From Lobosporangium transversale (Eukaryota; Mortierellomycota; Mortierellomycetes; Mortierellales; Mortierellaceae), in contig NW_019028991.1 in assembly GCF_002105155.1 (NCBI RefSeq), positions 1 through 64,000 on the forward strand: 64,000 bases of DNA, written 5' to 3'. The notes under the pieces are model-generated. The model saw only the letters and a program-made list of their open reading frames with translations. It searched no databases and was not told where the DNA came from. Positions 34,471 to 47,329 of this stretch are shown here, one piece after another (position 1 is the first letter of the stretch; each line of letters starts with the position of its first letter). Both the position numbers and the translations under genes were made by a program.

Positions 34471-36369
34471 TCAATCGATTTCCATCTTTGAATTGTTTCC
34501 ATATGATCCTGACGAATACCTCTCGTTGCTCGAATTGCGGTCATGTGATGAAGGCTTGATACGGTAATCCTGTTGGATCTTCTTTAGTGCTGGATATGCC
34601 ATCAATTGCTGCGACACCCCCTCTTCTTGCTTTGAGTCTATTAGAACGGTAGGTACAGCCTCAATAGGATCTTCATCAATCTCAAATGGTTTATTAATCT
34701 TTGCAATCCGACTCTTTTCAGAGATCAATAAGCCTTTGCCGAAATTACGGAAGCAGTAGACCATAAAGACGAGTGTTGCCAATACCAATACCATCGTTAC
34801 AGCAACTAGTGAGACAGTCCCAAAAAAAAAAAAAAACATTAGTAGGCTGACAAGGGTAAAAGACTTTCGTTGAAAGCATCTATTATTCTCATGTTCTCGG
34901 CAAACAATCCAAAAAAAACATACTGAAAAAGGTGAGATACTTGACAGAGTTGATGAACCGTGAGCTGTTCTCTGGGAGCTGCAGATAAATAAGCTGATAA
35001 ATGAAATAGGGTTCAACTGCCATCAAACAGATCATCACAAAGACTGATATAATCCTGTTTTCCTTCATAACGCCAAAGAAGGCAAGAGCAAGAAGAATGA
35101 TCGATGCAGGTATGGCCAAACCAATCAAAAGCTGATGCCGAGCGAGTGTCCTGCCATTACTGAGAGTGGCAACAATTGTCTTGTCCGTAGTGTCAACTAA
35201 TGTGAACATCTGGACTGCATATGCCACAAAAAAGAACACATCGAACTTGAGTAAGGTGATAAGAATTTCGTACCCCTTGTGCATCCCTACAAGTTAGATG
35301 TTGGATTGTGAAGAATCAACATATTAATATGGTTGTCCTGTTGCCTTATTGGGAAATTGGGGCAAAGCTGGTGCCAAAGACTCACTTCTCATGTTCGGAT
35401 CACTAATCGATCATTATAAAGTGTCATAAAAAACGTTAGAAAGATAAACTTCACTTCTTGAAAATTGTTTAGAGTCTCCTAAGGACGGTTGGATAAATAG
35501 AAGGATCACTTACGCGCCTAAGAACCGGTACATCTCCCAGCCAAAGACTTTTGCCAGCTTACAGACTGCATAAATCAAGAAGAGGGTACACACGCCTATT
35601 GTGACAGTGATAGCGACGTTGTAGGCCTTTAGAGGTCCTCCCGTTCCATCGGCTTGCCAGTCATAGATTGTTTGGATGATTCCATCTTATTTCCGAAAGG
35701 GCACAAAAATAAACATGCAAGTTCAAACGAAAAAAAGTGCATACGTTTGTTAGCAACATGTTAAAGTTGTCCCTCACAACAAATGTTCCCCTAATATCCC
35801 TGCTTGACCTGTATCAAAAATAGGAGATCAAGAGGCGGTGTAGTCCGTAATCTTTTGTCTTTGTGTAGACTGTGCATGGAGAGTATGCATGGAATAACTT
35901 ACAAGTAAAGCACAAAAAGTTAAACATTGTGAAGGCGACAACCTGGATCTGATTACGATGGTACATGGCATCTGCGCAGAGTGAGAGTACACTGGCAATG
36001 GCAAGCATGTAGAGGATAGGGTAAATGATGTTGGGAGTGCTGTTGATATTTATTTAGTTAATTTTGTGTATGGGAAGGTAGCGAATAGGAAAAAAAGTCA
36101 GCTTGCAGGTTCCTGAATATGTTTCGTTTCAATTTTTTAAAAAAAAGTTTCAACTTGCCTTAAAGCATTTCCTGCTGGTGGTTGATGGATGCTACAGTAT
36201 AATAGTTATTTATTATGGTTGAATGGGAAGATCGTGGATTTGGTATTGATGAATAATGATGAGCCTCAAAATACTGAAGATAGTGAGGTACTCACTGTAT
36301 GATATGCTCTCGGAGGACTAGAGACTCGAGGACGAGGACACAGATAGACTCGAGTGTTACCAAGGCCAT
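34471..36369 (-). CDS. UPF0658 Golgi-type multi-pass membrane protein
   Basis: Exons 36369-36296, 36191-36159 (33 nt), 36039-35903, 35685-35514, 35402-35386 (17 nt), 35286-34924 and 34805-34471 join in frame. Hydrophobic helices include IIYPILYMLAIASVLSL, VAITVTIGVCTLFLIYAV, ILITLLKFDVFFFVAYAV, LLIGLAIPASIILLALAF and VTMVLVLATLVFMVYC, about seven in all. The diagnostic stretch is NFLCFTYGIIQTIYDW, then GADPNMRR and LLKFDVFFF, as in the fungal UPF0658 family known from a fission-yeast Golgi protein. The cytosolic tail ends in a Ser-rich segment. An upstream exon is likely because SADEAWPRAT precedes the chosen Met in frame; 36678-36652 (MHSAQPILL) would fit. The second intron uses a GC donor. 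Biochemical function is unknown. Confidence 0.72.
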
Positions 36370-36921
36370 GGTTGCTCGTGGCCATGCTTCGTCAGCACTC
36401 TATCGAATGACAATAGAAGTAAGAGCCGTGGCATAGTCTTAGCAACAGTGTAGGAAAACAGGAATACTTCTTTCTGATGTGTGCGATTTTTATTACACTA
36501 CCCTTTGTATCTTGAGTGGCATGATTATGTGTGAAGTTGAAAGAGCTTTATGATGACAATGGAGAATGCAAAGAAAATGGCAAACAGGAATGAGAATTAG
36601 AATAAGGAAACAAAAGATGTTTGGTACACAAGCTTTTGTCACTGTGTTTACCAGTAAGATGGGCTGGGCGGAGTGCATGTTCCTGTGTTTGCACCGCCCT
36701 TCTGTGCCAACGATTTAGTGTAAAAGTAGTGGGATCGGATATGTGCTTCCCTCACCTCTTATTTTGTCTCTTCTCCATACAATCAAGGTCCCCTGATGAT
36801 GACATTTATAATCCTCACAAACCACTCATTACTCAAAAGCAATAGGTTAAAAATACAAAACAAGATATTAAAATTACATTCTGCCATTTTCAAGATGACA
36901 AGGACTACACATCTACATCTA

Positions 36922-38997
36922 TTAATCTTTTCCTTTCCAAAGACCTCGAAACAATCCAATGAGACCACTGAGTCCTTCAGCCTCCTTGTCATTTTTTATA
37001 TCGATCGCGCTGGGCTGGGTTTTTACTTCGGTTTTGCTATTGTTTGTGGTCTGTGCGACAGCCGACCGAGATGACTGTTGGTTCTTTGTACTCTCAGAAT
37101 GCTTTGGTGTGGATGTCACTCGAGATTTATTCTCTGGCAGAGCCTTGGATGAAACAGTTGAAGCCGTAGGCGTAGCCATTGCTGTCCGAGACGAAGCCTT
37201 TGTGTGGAAATTCGACCTTTGTTGAAAACTACTGCTGCCCTGGAAGGCTCGTACCAACCCACCGGCACTACCTAAGGATCCCATCGTACCAGCCGAGGGA
37301 TACCCGCGATGCCCTGTTGGAGCCATTGCATTAGATTTGAGGAAGTTGTTGGCCCAATTTCCAACTGCTTCTAAACTTGATGATGATTTCGGACTCACTG
37401 GCGTTTGAGATTGAGCTTTCATGGGAGACAATGGAGTGTTCTCATTCTCAGATGACAACCCTTTAGAAAGCTCACTATCCATATCACCCAATATCGGTGA
37501 TGAGTCATCAAGGAAAGAAAGCCATTCTGGATCTAATTCTTCTTGCGAAAGATCAAGCTGGGCCATAAGCGTGGGAGAACTATCAGCAGAGATGTTTTCC
37601 AAAAAAGGTGAAGGGGTGATCGATGGACCTGACACTTGCTGCGCTGATGAAACCTTGGTGTCGAAAGGCTGGCATATTTGTGTCGATATTTTAGCGAGGT
37701 TTGGATTGTCAAAAGAACCATGACTTGACCCATCCTCAGCGCTATTGGGGAAGAGAGAGGGCCACGATGTCGAATCATCATTTCCATTGATGAGTGGGTC
37801 ATTATGCGAAGCATGGCGTAGGAAAGGGGAAGCAAGATCGTGGATCATGTCTGTAAACGAATTAGTGATGGTGCTAGCAGAGGATAGAGCTGGTGAAACG
37901 CTTAAATGCTCCATTCGATCGTGCGTTTCTTGGCGTTGGGCTTCATGCTGTTGGAGCAAAAGCTGTTTGCTGTCTGTTTCTGTCAGCAACTCTGATGTAT
38001 GTGCTACCAGCATGTCAAATGAAATATCCAAAAGAGAAGGTGAGGAAAAACGCTGGTGAATTAGATCATCCGCCATGCCGTGGAGAGGTGATGATTGTAG
38101 CGAAGACTTGTCTGTTGTGGCAGGCGATGCAAATGCGTTTGCTGCAGTCTGTGTCCTACTACTGCGATTGTCCTTCCCGTTATCCTTATATCCACAGGAT
38201 GCAAGAAGGTCGTCAATGCTGGCAATGCCAAGTAAGCCAGATGAGGTGAGCCTGTCGCCTCTAATAGGAAAGACGGAGTGACTAGGTACCAAGTCTGTAA
38301 GCATCAGTGGAGGGCTGGTTATAGAAATAGGCGCAGGAACACTTGTCAGAGCAAGTAAAGGCGCCTGCTTTGCATCTAGGATCTGATTCTTACGATGGTT
38401 CTCCAGTAAAGCATTCAAAGCCACTTGATAGACATTATTGGATTCAATCGTTGGAAGGGAGAGCCCATCGCCTGTCAATCCTGGGACCGTCGCCTTGATC
38501 TTACCCAGACCAGTGCCTTCACCTGTCGACTCAAGTAGTGCCAGTGTAGTGAAGATCGGTGAGCTGGACAATGGTGGTGATGGCAAGGATGACATATTAC
38601 AGTCTGACGAGGACGGAGTGCTGACAGTCGATACTGTGTCTGATGGAATGGGGCGTCTGTGGTTGTGATGATGTTGGCGAGTATGAGGATGCCCACCATG
38701 GCTCATGGATTCGATGGTCTCAGCTTCTTCCCATTGCAGCTGCACTGCAACCGGCGCTCGCTGTTTGGTTTCTCGGACCTTGTGTGCCAGTGCCTTGACA
38801 TCTACATCCTGAGCAGAATGTGCTTTTCGCTTTTCTTGCTGCTGTTGCTGATCTTGCTGCGGCTTCTGTTCACTTGCTTTTTTACTCTTTTTAGATTTAA
38901 GGCTGTTTCTGTCGGCATAAGGACGCCAGCGCAGCTTTGCAGGCAGCGGAGAAGGTTCTGTGGCATGCTCCATTAGTGAGAGGACAATGTAATTCAA
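36922..38997 (-). CDS. Low-complexity Ser/Gln-rich protein, unknown
   Basis: Single-exon ORF of 691 residues. A second Met at residue 9 (MEHATEPSPLPAKLRWRPYA) may be the real start. It is rich in Ser, Thr, Pro and Gln, with a basic KSKKSKKASEQ segment and a polyQ stretch near the N-terminus. Short hydrophobic motifs repeat (SIDDLLASCGY, LDPEWLSFLDDSSPILGDM). The C-terminus is GLIGLFRGLWKGKD. It looks largely disordered, as in transcriptional co-regulators or signalling adaptors, but I recognise no domain. The basic start LRWRPYADRNS could be a short conserved motif. Confidence 0.65.
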   Translation of the reverse strand: MNYIVLSLMEHATEPSPLPAKLRWRPYADRNSLKSKKSKKASEQKPQQDQQQQQEKRKAHSAQDVDVKALAHKVRETKQRAPVAVQLQWEEAETIESMSHGGHPHTRQHHHNHRRPIPSDTVSTVSTPSSSDCNMSSLPSPPLSSSPIFTTLALLESTGEGTGLGKIKATVPGLTGDGLSLPTIESNNVYQVALNALLENHRKNQILDAKQAPLLALTSVPAPISITSPPLMLTDLVPSHSVFPIRGDRLTSSGLLGIASIDDLLASCGYKDNGKDNRSSRTQTAANAFASPATTDKSSLQSSPLHGMADDLIHQRFSSPSLLDISFDMLVAHTSELLTETDSKQLLLQQHEAQRQETHDRMEHLSVSPALSSASTITNSFTDMIHDLASPFLRHASHNDPLINGNDDSTSWPSLFPNSAEDGSSHGSFDNPNLAKISTQICQPFDTKVSSAQQVSGPSITPSPFLENISADSSPTLMAQLDLSQEELDPEWLSFLDDSSPILGDMDSELSKGLSSENENTPLSPMKAQSQTPVSPKSSSSLEAVGNWANNFLKSNAMAPTGHRGYPSAGTMGSLGSAGGLVRAFQGSSSFQQRSNFHTKASSRTAMATPTASTVSSKALPENKSRVTSTPKHSESTKNQQSSRSAVAQTTNNSKTEVKTQPSAIDIKNDKEAEGLSGLIGLFRGLWKGKD

Positions 38998-39598
38998 TGG
39001 CGAATGCTAAGGTGAGAAGACATGCAACAAAAAAAAAACCGAAGTGAATGAGAATGCTGGAATAAATAGGAAGTAATAGAAAAAGGCTAGAAGAAAAGAC
39101 TGAGAACAAAACTGAACAAGCTGTAAAAAAACGACGTAAAGCCAAAGACGGCTCGAGAGAAAGCCATTCAGGATCCATCTTAATACCAAGCAAAAGCAGC
39201 GTGGCACAAGGATGAAATGAAGATATTATTAAAAATTCCCTTTTTAAGACAGACTTTCTGACACCCGCTCTTTTATATTTTTTTTCCGGGAAGAGCGCCC
39301 TGCGTTTCCGTATTTTTCCCAATCGGAAATGCCAAGTCAGGCTAAATGAAGTTCCCTGTCGTCATGAGTGCGCAGCAAACATTTTTCTTTTATGCAAAAA
39401 GGGAGGCTATGCTGTTTCACTCAATTGACGCTGCAATAAGATCGTCCATGCATGACGCGTGTCGAATATTAGTGATAACCGCAGCACTTTACTTCTGTAT
39501 TAATTTGCACTCTTATTTTACTTGTTTATCATTAATAAGGGGATTGCTGGGTAACCTTGGAACGATGAATATGAGTATCATTTATGAATATTGATTTT
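38998..39598. other. Intergenic, no gene seen
   Basis: Lies between the 3' end of the first OYE gene and the 5' end of the Ser/Gln-rich gene. It presumably contains the promoter of the latter. No coding signal. Confidence 0.45.
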
Positions 39599-41077
<1,479 letters not shown>

Positions 41078-42059
41078 GGTGGGAAAGGTGTGATAGGTAT
41101 TCAGAATTAAAGAAAATGGTTGGGAGATGATTATTGGAAGGGAATAAAAAAAAAAGGAGGATCTGTCCTGGTTTTTATAATCGTTGGCTTCAGGGACGAT
41201 TTGTTATTAGACGTTCTAAACGTATTCTCGCTATTCCATCAAACGGTGGCTGAGGATTAGGAATCACGGTGGGTGGCTGACATTTCATTGTAATAAAGTG
41301 AATGTATTTAATTATTAAACAAGGTAAGCAAAAAAAAGCCGCAATTAGCTCTGGCCACTAATCATGCAACCTTTTTTGTTTTCTTGACAAAAGGAAAGAG
41401 AGATGGAGATGGATGTTGCCTGAGAAGTATAAGATTTTAAAGTTGAAATTTACAGTGAGTGAGCGGGCTTAGCAAATATCCTTTTCTAACTTTGTCCTCG
41501 ACAACTTTAATAATTCTTGCCTCATTTGCTTCTCTCTTGTTTCTTCTCTTCTCTTTCTGCCCTTTATGACCCTTAGTAGTCTCGCTCAGCCTTCACCCTC
41601 ATTTTCAGGTGCGACTTCCTTATCTGAACTTGCTGTGGTTCGCAGAACCGTATTTCTTAGCTGTGAGCATGCATAGTACAATTTTTTTTTCTCCTTCACA
41701 TTCAGTTTTGCGCAAAACGAAATCGTTGGTCCCCACACCCCTAATTGTGCTCCAATCATACTCCTAACGGGAGACGCACATGCCGAAGAGGCAAAAACGC
41801 GTAGTCTACGATGCTCTCCTTGTACAACGTATTGGAAGTCAGATATCTGCGCCTCTTCCCAGGCATACATGTTCGTACTTTTCTTGAATCACGAAAGTAT
41901 TGTTCGGCATCAGGACAATAGGTAGGTGATACAATTTACTCCTCTATTCATAGGCGTCAAATACCTTTTTTTTTTGTTGTTGTTGAGAAGCTACGTCTAG
42001 CCCATATCAAACACTTTTTGACCCGCAATCCATCGACTAAAGCTTCTCCTTTATTCCTC

Positions 42060-42093
<34 letters not shown>

Positions 42094-42148
42094 TGTGGTA
42101 TGTTTGATATCCATGTTCAAATTGTAAGAGCAAATATGGTAGAAAGTG
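41078..42148. other. Intergenic, no gene seen
   Basis: Contains the promoter side of OYE copy A and an A run of about 29 bases at 42061-42089 near the end of copy B. A 94-codon minus-strand frame at 41586-41870 has no motif and no support from splicing. Confidence 0.4.
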
Positions 42149-43604
42149 TTAACGACGGCCACGTTCATATAGCTGAGAGACTTTCGCCATTACATTTAAA
42201 TCCTTGGCAGCTGTCATTGTAAAGCATGGATTCCTTAAAAACTCTCTTCCAGCTGCAATCATATCGGCCTGTCCTTCTTGCAATATCTGTTCGGCTTGTA
42301 TGCCATTGGTGATGTGACCGACTGCAACCACATACAATCCAAAAACTTCCTTCTTAACACGCTCTGCAAAGGGTATTTGATAACCAGGCCTAGCTTCGAT
42401 GACCTGCTGGGCCACGTTTCCACCAGAGGACACATGGAATACATCCACACCCACTTCCTTAACCCATTTCGCAAGTTGGACAGTTTGTTCAATATCCCAA
42501 GAAGGTCCATCGATGACCTTTTCTACTAAGTCAGAGGCGGAGACCCTGAGGAAGATGGGCTTTTCAGCAGGGAAGTTGGCACGGACAGCTTCGATGACCT
42601 CGAGCAAGAAGCGGGCACGGTTCTCAAGCGAGCCTCCATACTTGTCTGTACGCTTGTTGGTGATGGGAGACAAAAAGTTATGAATCAAATATCCATGTGC
42701 TCCATGGATCTCAACCATATCTGCACCAGCGCGAGCAGCACGACGGGCACCTTGGCCGAAAGCATGAATAACTTCCTGAATCTCCTTGATAGAAAGTTCT
42801 TGCGGCGTTACATGTTCATGATCCCACTTATGTTCCTCTCCACCGCTCGGCGCTACGACATCATCGGGCCAAAAGTCTGACTCAGGAAGTGTAGAATAAG
42901 CAGCAGGCATTGAGGCCTTCATTTTTTTTTTTTTTTTTTTTAAGAATTCAAAGCAAAGGTTAGTTTTGAGAATACAGGCAACTTCATTCCGAAGGAAAAA
43001 AAATCATTATGACAACGTTAAGATATAATTTTTACTTTGCGTCCTGCATGGGCAAGTTGGACACCAATCTTGGATCCTTGAGAGTGGACAAATTCAATGA
43101 CTTCCTCCAGTTTATGGATATGAGCGTCCGACCAGATTCCGGCATCCCGTGGGCTAGTTCGACCTCTTTGATTTTATAATAGATAATTTTATTCATTGAT
43201 ATCTTTAGAAAAGCCTCATAAACCCTACTAATCAACTTTTTACCCTCAAGGAGAAGAAAAAGAAAAAGGTCTAACCTTGCCTCAACAGCACATCCTTCTG
43301 TGATAATAAGACCTGCACCATGGATTGCAAACGATCCATAATGAGCCAAATGAAATAAGGTCATGAAGCCATCCTTAGAAGAATACGTACACATTGGTGC
43401 AACAAGCAATCGATTCGCAAACTTTAGGCTCTTCACTTGGAAAGGTTGGAAGAGCAAAGGGATTTCGCATGCTCTAGGCAACGAAGCGTTAATGGGCCCG
43501 AGATAGGTTCCAGTAGCAACTGGCTGATCAATACTGAATCGCTCTTGAGAATAGCCAATGATCTGTTCTTTATCCTTCTCATAAATGATTTTCTGTGGAG
43601 GCAT
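42149..43604 (-). CDS. Old yellow enzyme family NAD(P)H:flavin oxidoreductase (copy B)
   Basis: Exons 43604-43276, 43165-43036 and 42916-42149 give 408 residues. The YqjM-type motifs are present: NRLLVAPMCTYSSKDG, GVQLAHAGRK, HGAHGYLIHNFLSP, TDKYGGSLENRARF, VSASD and ITNGIQAEQILQEGQADM. The first intron sits where copy A has one and copies C and D have none. Some residues differ from the other copies, such as GREFLRNP in place of GRSFLRHP near the phosphate-binding loop. The second intron has an A run directly before its acceptor instead of a pyrimidine tract. A 185-bp part of exon 3 matches copy C exactly. Confidence 0.92.
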
Positions 43605-44104
43605 GTTTGCTTCAGTTACTGGGTTTGTTGATGTTTGTGAATTCCTGGTAATATGAGGTGAGACGAGACGGCAGTATGTGGAAATGGATATCTCTTATGG
43701 GAATAAATGATGAAGATTGAAGGGAGAGATAGTGTGGTCGTAAGAGTGCATGAGAACAGTTCTATTTGTAGTCAAGTTAGAAACCAAAGCCATGGGGAAG
43801 GTGATTAGTAAAATGCATGAGACAATAAGGTTTTTTTTCTCAGGAACTCTATTTTACTGCATACAATTTCTTGAACCATGCTGGGCAATAAGTTCCAAAT
43901 CCATTAAGTAGAGTGTCGGAGCTGGTCCTCAAATCACACTATAATTGAAGAGGACACATGCAATTAGATGATTTCATTAAATTAATTTAATAAGACTTAT
44001 TATACAAGATACTAAAAGTTGCCCTAGTCAATCTAAAAAAAACCATACATGTCTAGGAGAGACGTAGGGATCTGAAGGAGAAGAAGTAAAGTCCAAAAGA
44101 ACGA
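43605..44104. other. Intergenic, no gene seen
   Basis: Promoter side of OYE copy B, followed by AT-rich DNA up to the MITE-like element. No coding signal. Confidence 0.45.
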
Positions 44105-44563
44105 AGAGTCCTCGCCAAAAAGTCATAAACTGGATATTGTTTTTAGGCTTTTAAATTGAATAGAATACTTCCATTTTTAAAATTTGTACAAACTCAAAAT
44201 CTTATTTTTTACGGAAGCGTCAACAAGATATTCCTCAGACTCGCTATCCTCTTTCACATCAAACATGCTTCCAGTATCTGGCGTAAGATCCACTGTTTCA
44301 AGAGTGCGAGTAAATTAGGTTGGCAATGAGGATGAGGTAGAAAATGAGATCAAGAATGAAGTTGTCCATTCCTAGCAAATTCTAGTAATTATAATCAAAA
44401 ACGACGATGAATTGATTTGGTGGCCATGGCATCCGATTCATTCATTCTGTTCAAAAAGTATATGAGTTACTGTCTTCGTACGTAGGTTTTTTGTTCTTCA
44501 AATTCTAATTCAAATTGAGTACTTTAAAATATATCCAGTTTATGACTTTTTGGCGAGGACTCT
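44105..44563. mobile_element. MITE-like element with about 33-bp terminal inverted repeats
   Basis: The left end (44105 onward, AGAGTCCTCGCCAAAAAGTC then ATAAACTGGATAT) is repeated in inverted orientation at the right end, finishing at 44563. Total length is 459 bp. On the minus strand (about 44295-44170) there is a short acidic coding-like stretch: ETVDLTPDTGSMFDVKEDSE then SEEYLVDASVKNK. This could be a relic of a transposase or a captured exon. I could not identify a clear target duplication, so the superfamily is open. Confidence 0.65.
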
Positions 44564-44825
44564 ACATACCCTGCGGAAGCCAGTGTATATATTTTTTACT
44601 GCCAAGGAGCGTTTAGAGATCATCAGCACATAACATATAGCAAAAGTCGTAATAAAGAGTTCGTCTTCTTATTTGTAATATGATGCTTTCTTGCTAAGGG
44701 ATATATTTTACATTCTGATGAGGGATATAGGTATATCTCCTACTTCCATCGTTATTGACTGACAAAAAAGGCTTCTGGCTGAACAACTAAAGCTACCATT
44801 TAAAGTTTTATTATACTTTTCCTTT

Positions 44826-46778
44826 TTAGAAATCACCAATATAAAGCGATCTTGATGACGACGACAAGGTTGGCGATGCAGGACCCGTACAATCCGAACT
44901 GATGTCGCTATGTTTGTTATTATGAATTTTCAATGTCGTTGCTGATAAGTTAGATGTCTGATGTTTGACTCTAACTAGTTTCTTTTCAGACTGATTCGTA
45001 ACCAACTGCGGTGTGATGTCGTCTTTATCGAGCGTTTGATCCAGGTTGACCTGGCTTTGTTTCTCTGAAGATTCCGCCCCAATAGGTAATGTAGTTGATT
45101 CAGTCGTCGTAGTAAAGTATGAGTCCCCCGTTCTGGAGTGGCTATGGGTAATAGGGCTTCGTATAGTAGTTGTTATTCCTGTGGGGTGTAAAGTAGTTGA
45201 CTCTATCCCAATTACCGTCCTACTTTCATCTCTAGATGCTACGTCAGTTGCATGTCCAGCTTTTTGTATACTGAATCCTATTGGTGGAGTAGAGCCCAGC
45301 GACGTGGATGATTGCACATATGTTGTAGGTTCCGGTTTCGCAACATTTTTGCGGCTTTGTTGCCTCTCGATTCGTGTCACCAAATTGACAAAACCAGGAC
45401 GATAATTGTGTGAGCTCGAGTCGAAAATATAGCAAGTAGGTCCGGATGGGGCTTCAGTGTAACATAGAGAGGGCACAGTCGGGGGCGCGCTGATTATAGT
45501 ATGAGACGCAGACGGTTTCTGGCTGCTTTTTATCAGTTTTGCGCCTGCCAGCTGATTTTCAGTCGACGAATCCTTCTGCTCGTGTTGCTCGTGTTGCCCT
45601 TGTTGCTGCTGCTGATGGTGGAGAAATGACTCGGACATGGTCATTGTTGGTGATGTAAGTGGATATTTTTCTATCCCTTGTGTCACTTGTTCAGAGCGTG
45701 AGTGTGGTTCTGAAGGCTGTTCCCCCATTATATGTGGAAGAGGAGGTGGGGAAAGAGCATATATAGGCGCCTTTAAGCTCCCGTTACGAGATGAATAACG
45801 TTGATTGGCTTCAATTGAATTGGTATTGTCAACGCTATATAATGGTATCGGATCGGTTGATGGTGTGGTTGCCGTTTTGCCTTCACGATCTTCTGAGGCG
45901 TCTACTGCTATTGAAGGATCGAAAATATATCGGTCGTGTTTATGATCACTGAGATAATTTTGCTGTTGAACCGACAATGGGATCGGTTCTTGAATATGAC
46001 TCTTAGAGCCCTCTATAGTCCTCTGCCCTAACCTTTGCAATGCATATTTACGTTGGTTTGTGTCACAACGGTAGTGGTCTGGTACCTCAATCCCAACACC
46101 CTGCCTATTGTTATCCTGCTGTTGCGAAACATTTCCATTTTGAACGCCTTCAGCAACATAGCAATCTTCTGGGTCACTGGGCCCAATCTGCCCTCGCTGG
46201 CGACGTCTACGTTGATCATTGTAAGCGCTACTAGACCCACAGAGTCCAAAGATTAGCCCGAAATCGATGAGCCACATTAAGGCGCCCAAGATCCCCATGA
46301 CTGCACAAGCTTTGTCCATCTCTTCGTAACTGTTCTCACATATTGTGCCGGGCGCATATTGACGTCCTTCCTCGTATTCTGGGTGATCCGCAAAGCTGTT
46401 AAGGTTCGATTGACTGCCTTGTGCATGAGTACCGTGTATATCCTCAAATCTCTCGCACAAAATTCCATCTTTGATGTAAATGAACGCTAAGCTCGAGGCT
46501 GTGATCAGCAATCCACAGACAATGAGGCAACATAGCCCATGAAGATAGATCCATTTATGGTTTTCAGGGTGTCGCCGACGGTTAAGAATGGCCCAGCATG
46601 CATAAATGAAAGCAACGCTCCCAGAGATGCATGAGAACAGAGGTTCGTTTGTGAAATTAGAATGAGCTTCCGTTCGATAGTGAAGAAGGAATGCTGCTGT
46701 CGCTAGGATGGAGATGGAGACCGCCAGTTGAATTGCACGAACAACATTATGTACGAAGTTAGAAGATGAGGTAGACAT
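44826..46778 (-). CDS. Four-TM MARVEL-like membrane protein with long cytosolic tail
   Basis: Single exon, 650 residues. Hydrophobic helices lie at about 12-32 (VVRAIQLAVSISILATAAFLL), 47-65, 79-102 and 157-180 (ACAVMGILGALMWLIDFGLI). The spacing, the Arg/Gln at the start of TM1 and the acidic/Cys region before TM4 fit the MARVEL fold of fungal membrane-organising proteins. A loop of about 54 residues with two Cys (CERFED, TICENSYEE) lies between TM3 and TM4, and may form a disulfide outside the cytosol. The remaining 470 residues are hydrophilic, Ser/Thr/Gln-rich and probably disordered and phosphorylated. The exact partner or cargo is unknown. Confidence 0.65.
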   Translation of the reverse strand: MSTSSSNFVHNVVRAIQLAVSISILATAAFLLHYRTEAHSNFTNEPLFSCISGSVAFIYACWAILNRRRHPENHKWIYLHGLCCLIVCGLLITASSLAFIYIKDGILCERFEDIHGTHAQGSQSNLNSFADHPEYEEGRQYAPGTICENSYEEMDKACAVMGILGALMWLIDFGLIFGLCGSSSAYNDQRRRRQRGQIGPSDPEDCYVAEGVQNGNVSQQQDNNRQGVGIEVPDHYRCDTNQRKYALQRLGQRTIEGSKSHIQEPIPLSVQQQNYLSDHKHDRYIFDPSIAVDASEDREGKTATTPSTDPIPLYSVDNTNSIEANQRYSSRNGSLKAPIYALSPPPLPHIMGEQPSEPHSRSEQVTQGIEKYPLTSPTMTMSESFLHHQQQQQGQHEQHEQKDSSTENQLAGAKLIKSSQKPSASHTIISAPPTVPSLCYTEAPSGPTCYIFDSSSHNYRPGFVNLVTRIERQQSRKNVAKPEPTTYVQSSTSLGSTPPIGFSIQKAGHATDVASRDESRTVIGIESTTLHPTGITTTIRSPITHSHSRTGDSYFTTTTESTTLPIGAESSEKQSQVNLDQTLDKDDITPQLVTNQSEKKLVRVKHQTSNLSATTLKIHNNKHSDISSDCTGPASPTLSSSSRSLYIGDF

Positions 46779-47329
46779 GGCGGTTGGAAGAAAAGTCGGG
46801 GGTTCTTTTTTTTAACCCAGCTCAAATTGTGCTTTCAATGTAGTGGGATATGAATGAGTAGAGTGTATAGCTAGGGGAATGGGTATAAGGATGAGAGAAG
46901 AAAAGAAAGGATCGCAGTGTATGCATTAAATTGAATGATCTCTTCGTCAATGTCGTCAATGACTTTCTTGAAGAGAAAAAGAAGGAAAAAAGGAAAAAAG
47001 TTATTGAAATTGCCGGCCATGTTTGGTTTCAGTTCATATTAGTTTGTCTCGAACAAAATCAAAATACATGTTGCCATAAAGTGATGTAAGACAAGTATAC
47101 AACGGCACTGTGTAGGGTCTGATCTGTTGTTGGCATGCAGATCATGGTAAGCTAAAATCTCGTTACGCAACAAACTTTTACTTGTAAACGTTTTTGTATT
47201 CCTTGTGGATTGTTGGGAGATATATATATTTATTACTTAATATGGGTCACAATTTTGAAATACCACGAAAGGTATCCTATTATATTTTGGCTTGTCTATT
47301 TATCTATTTTTTTTTTTTTTTTTTTTTTT
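46779..47329. other. Intergenic, no gene seen
   Basis: Promoter side of the MARVEL-like gene and 3' side of OYE copy C, with a T run of about 24 bases at 47307-47330. Confidence 0.45.

Noticed and set aside
35749-35815. Possible extra exon in the UPF0658 gene
   Set aside because: Every acceptor/donor choice breaks the frame or meets a stop, while direct joining of 35903 to 35685 restores the conserved NFLCFTYGIIQ sequence.
41586-41870. 94-codon minus-strand frame between OYE copies A and B
   Set aside because: No motif, and AT/GC texture not different from the spacer.
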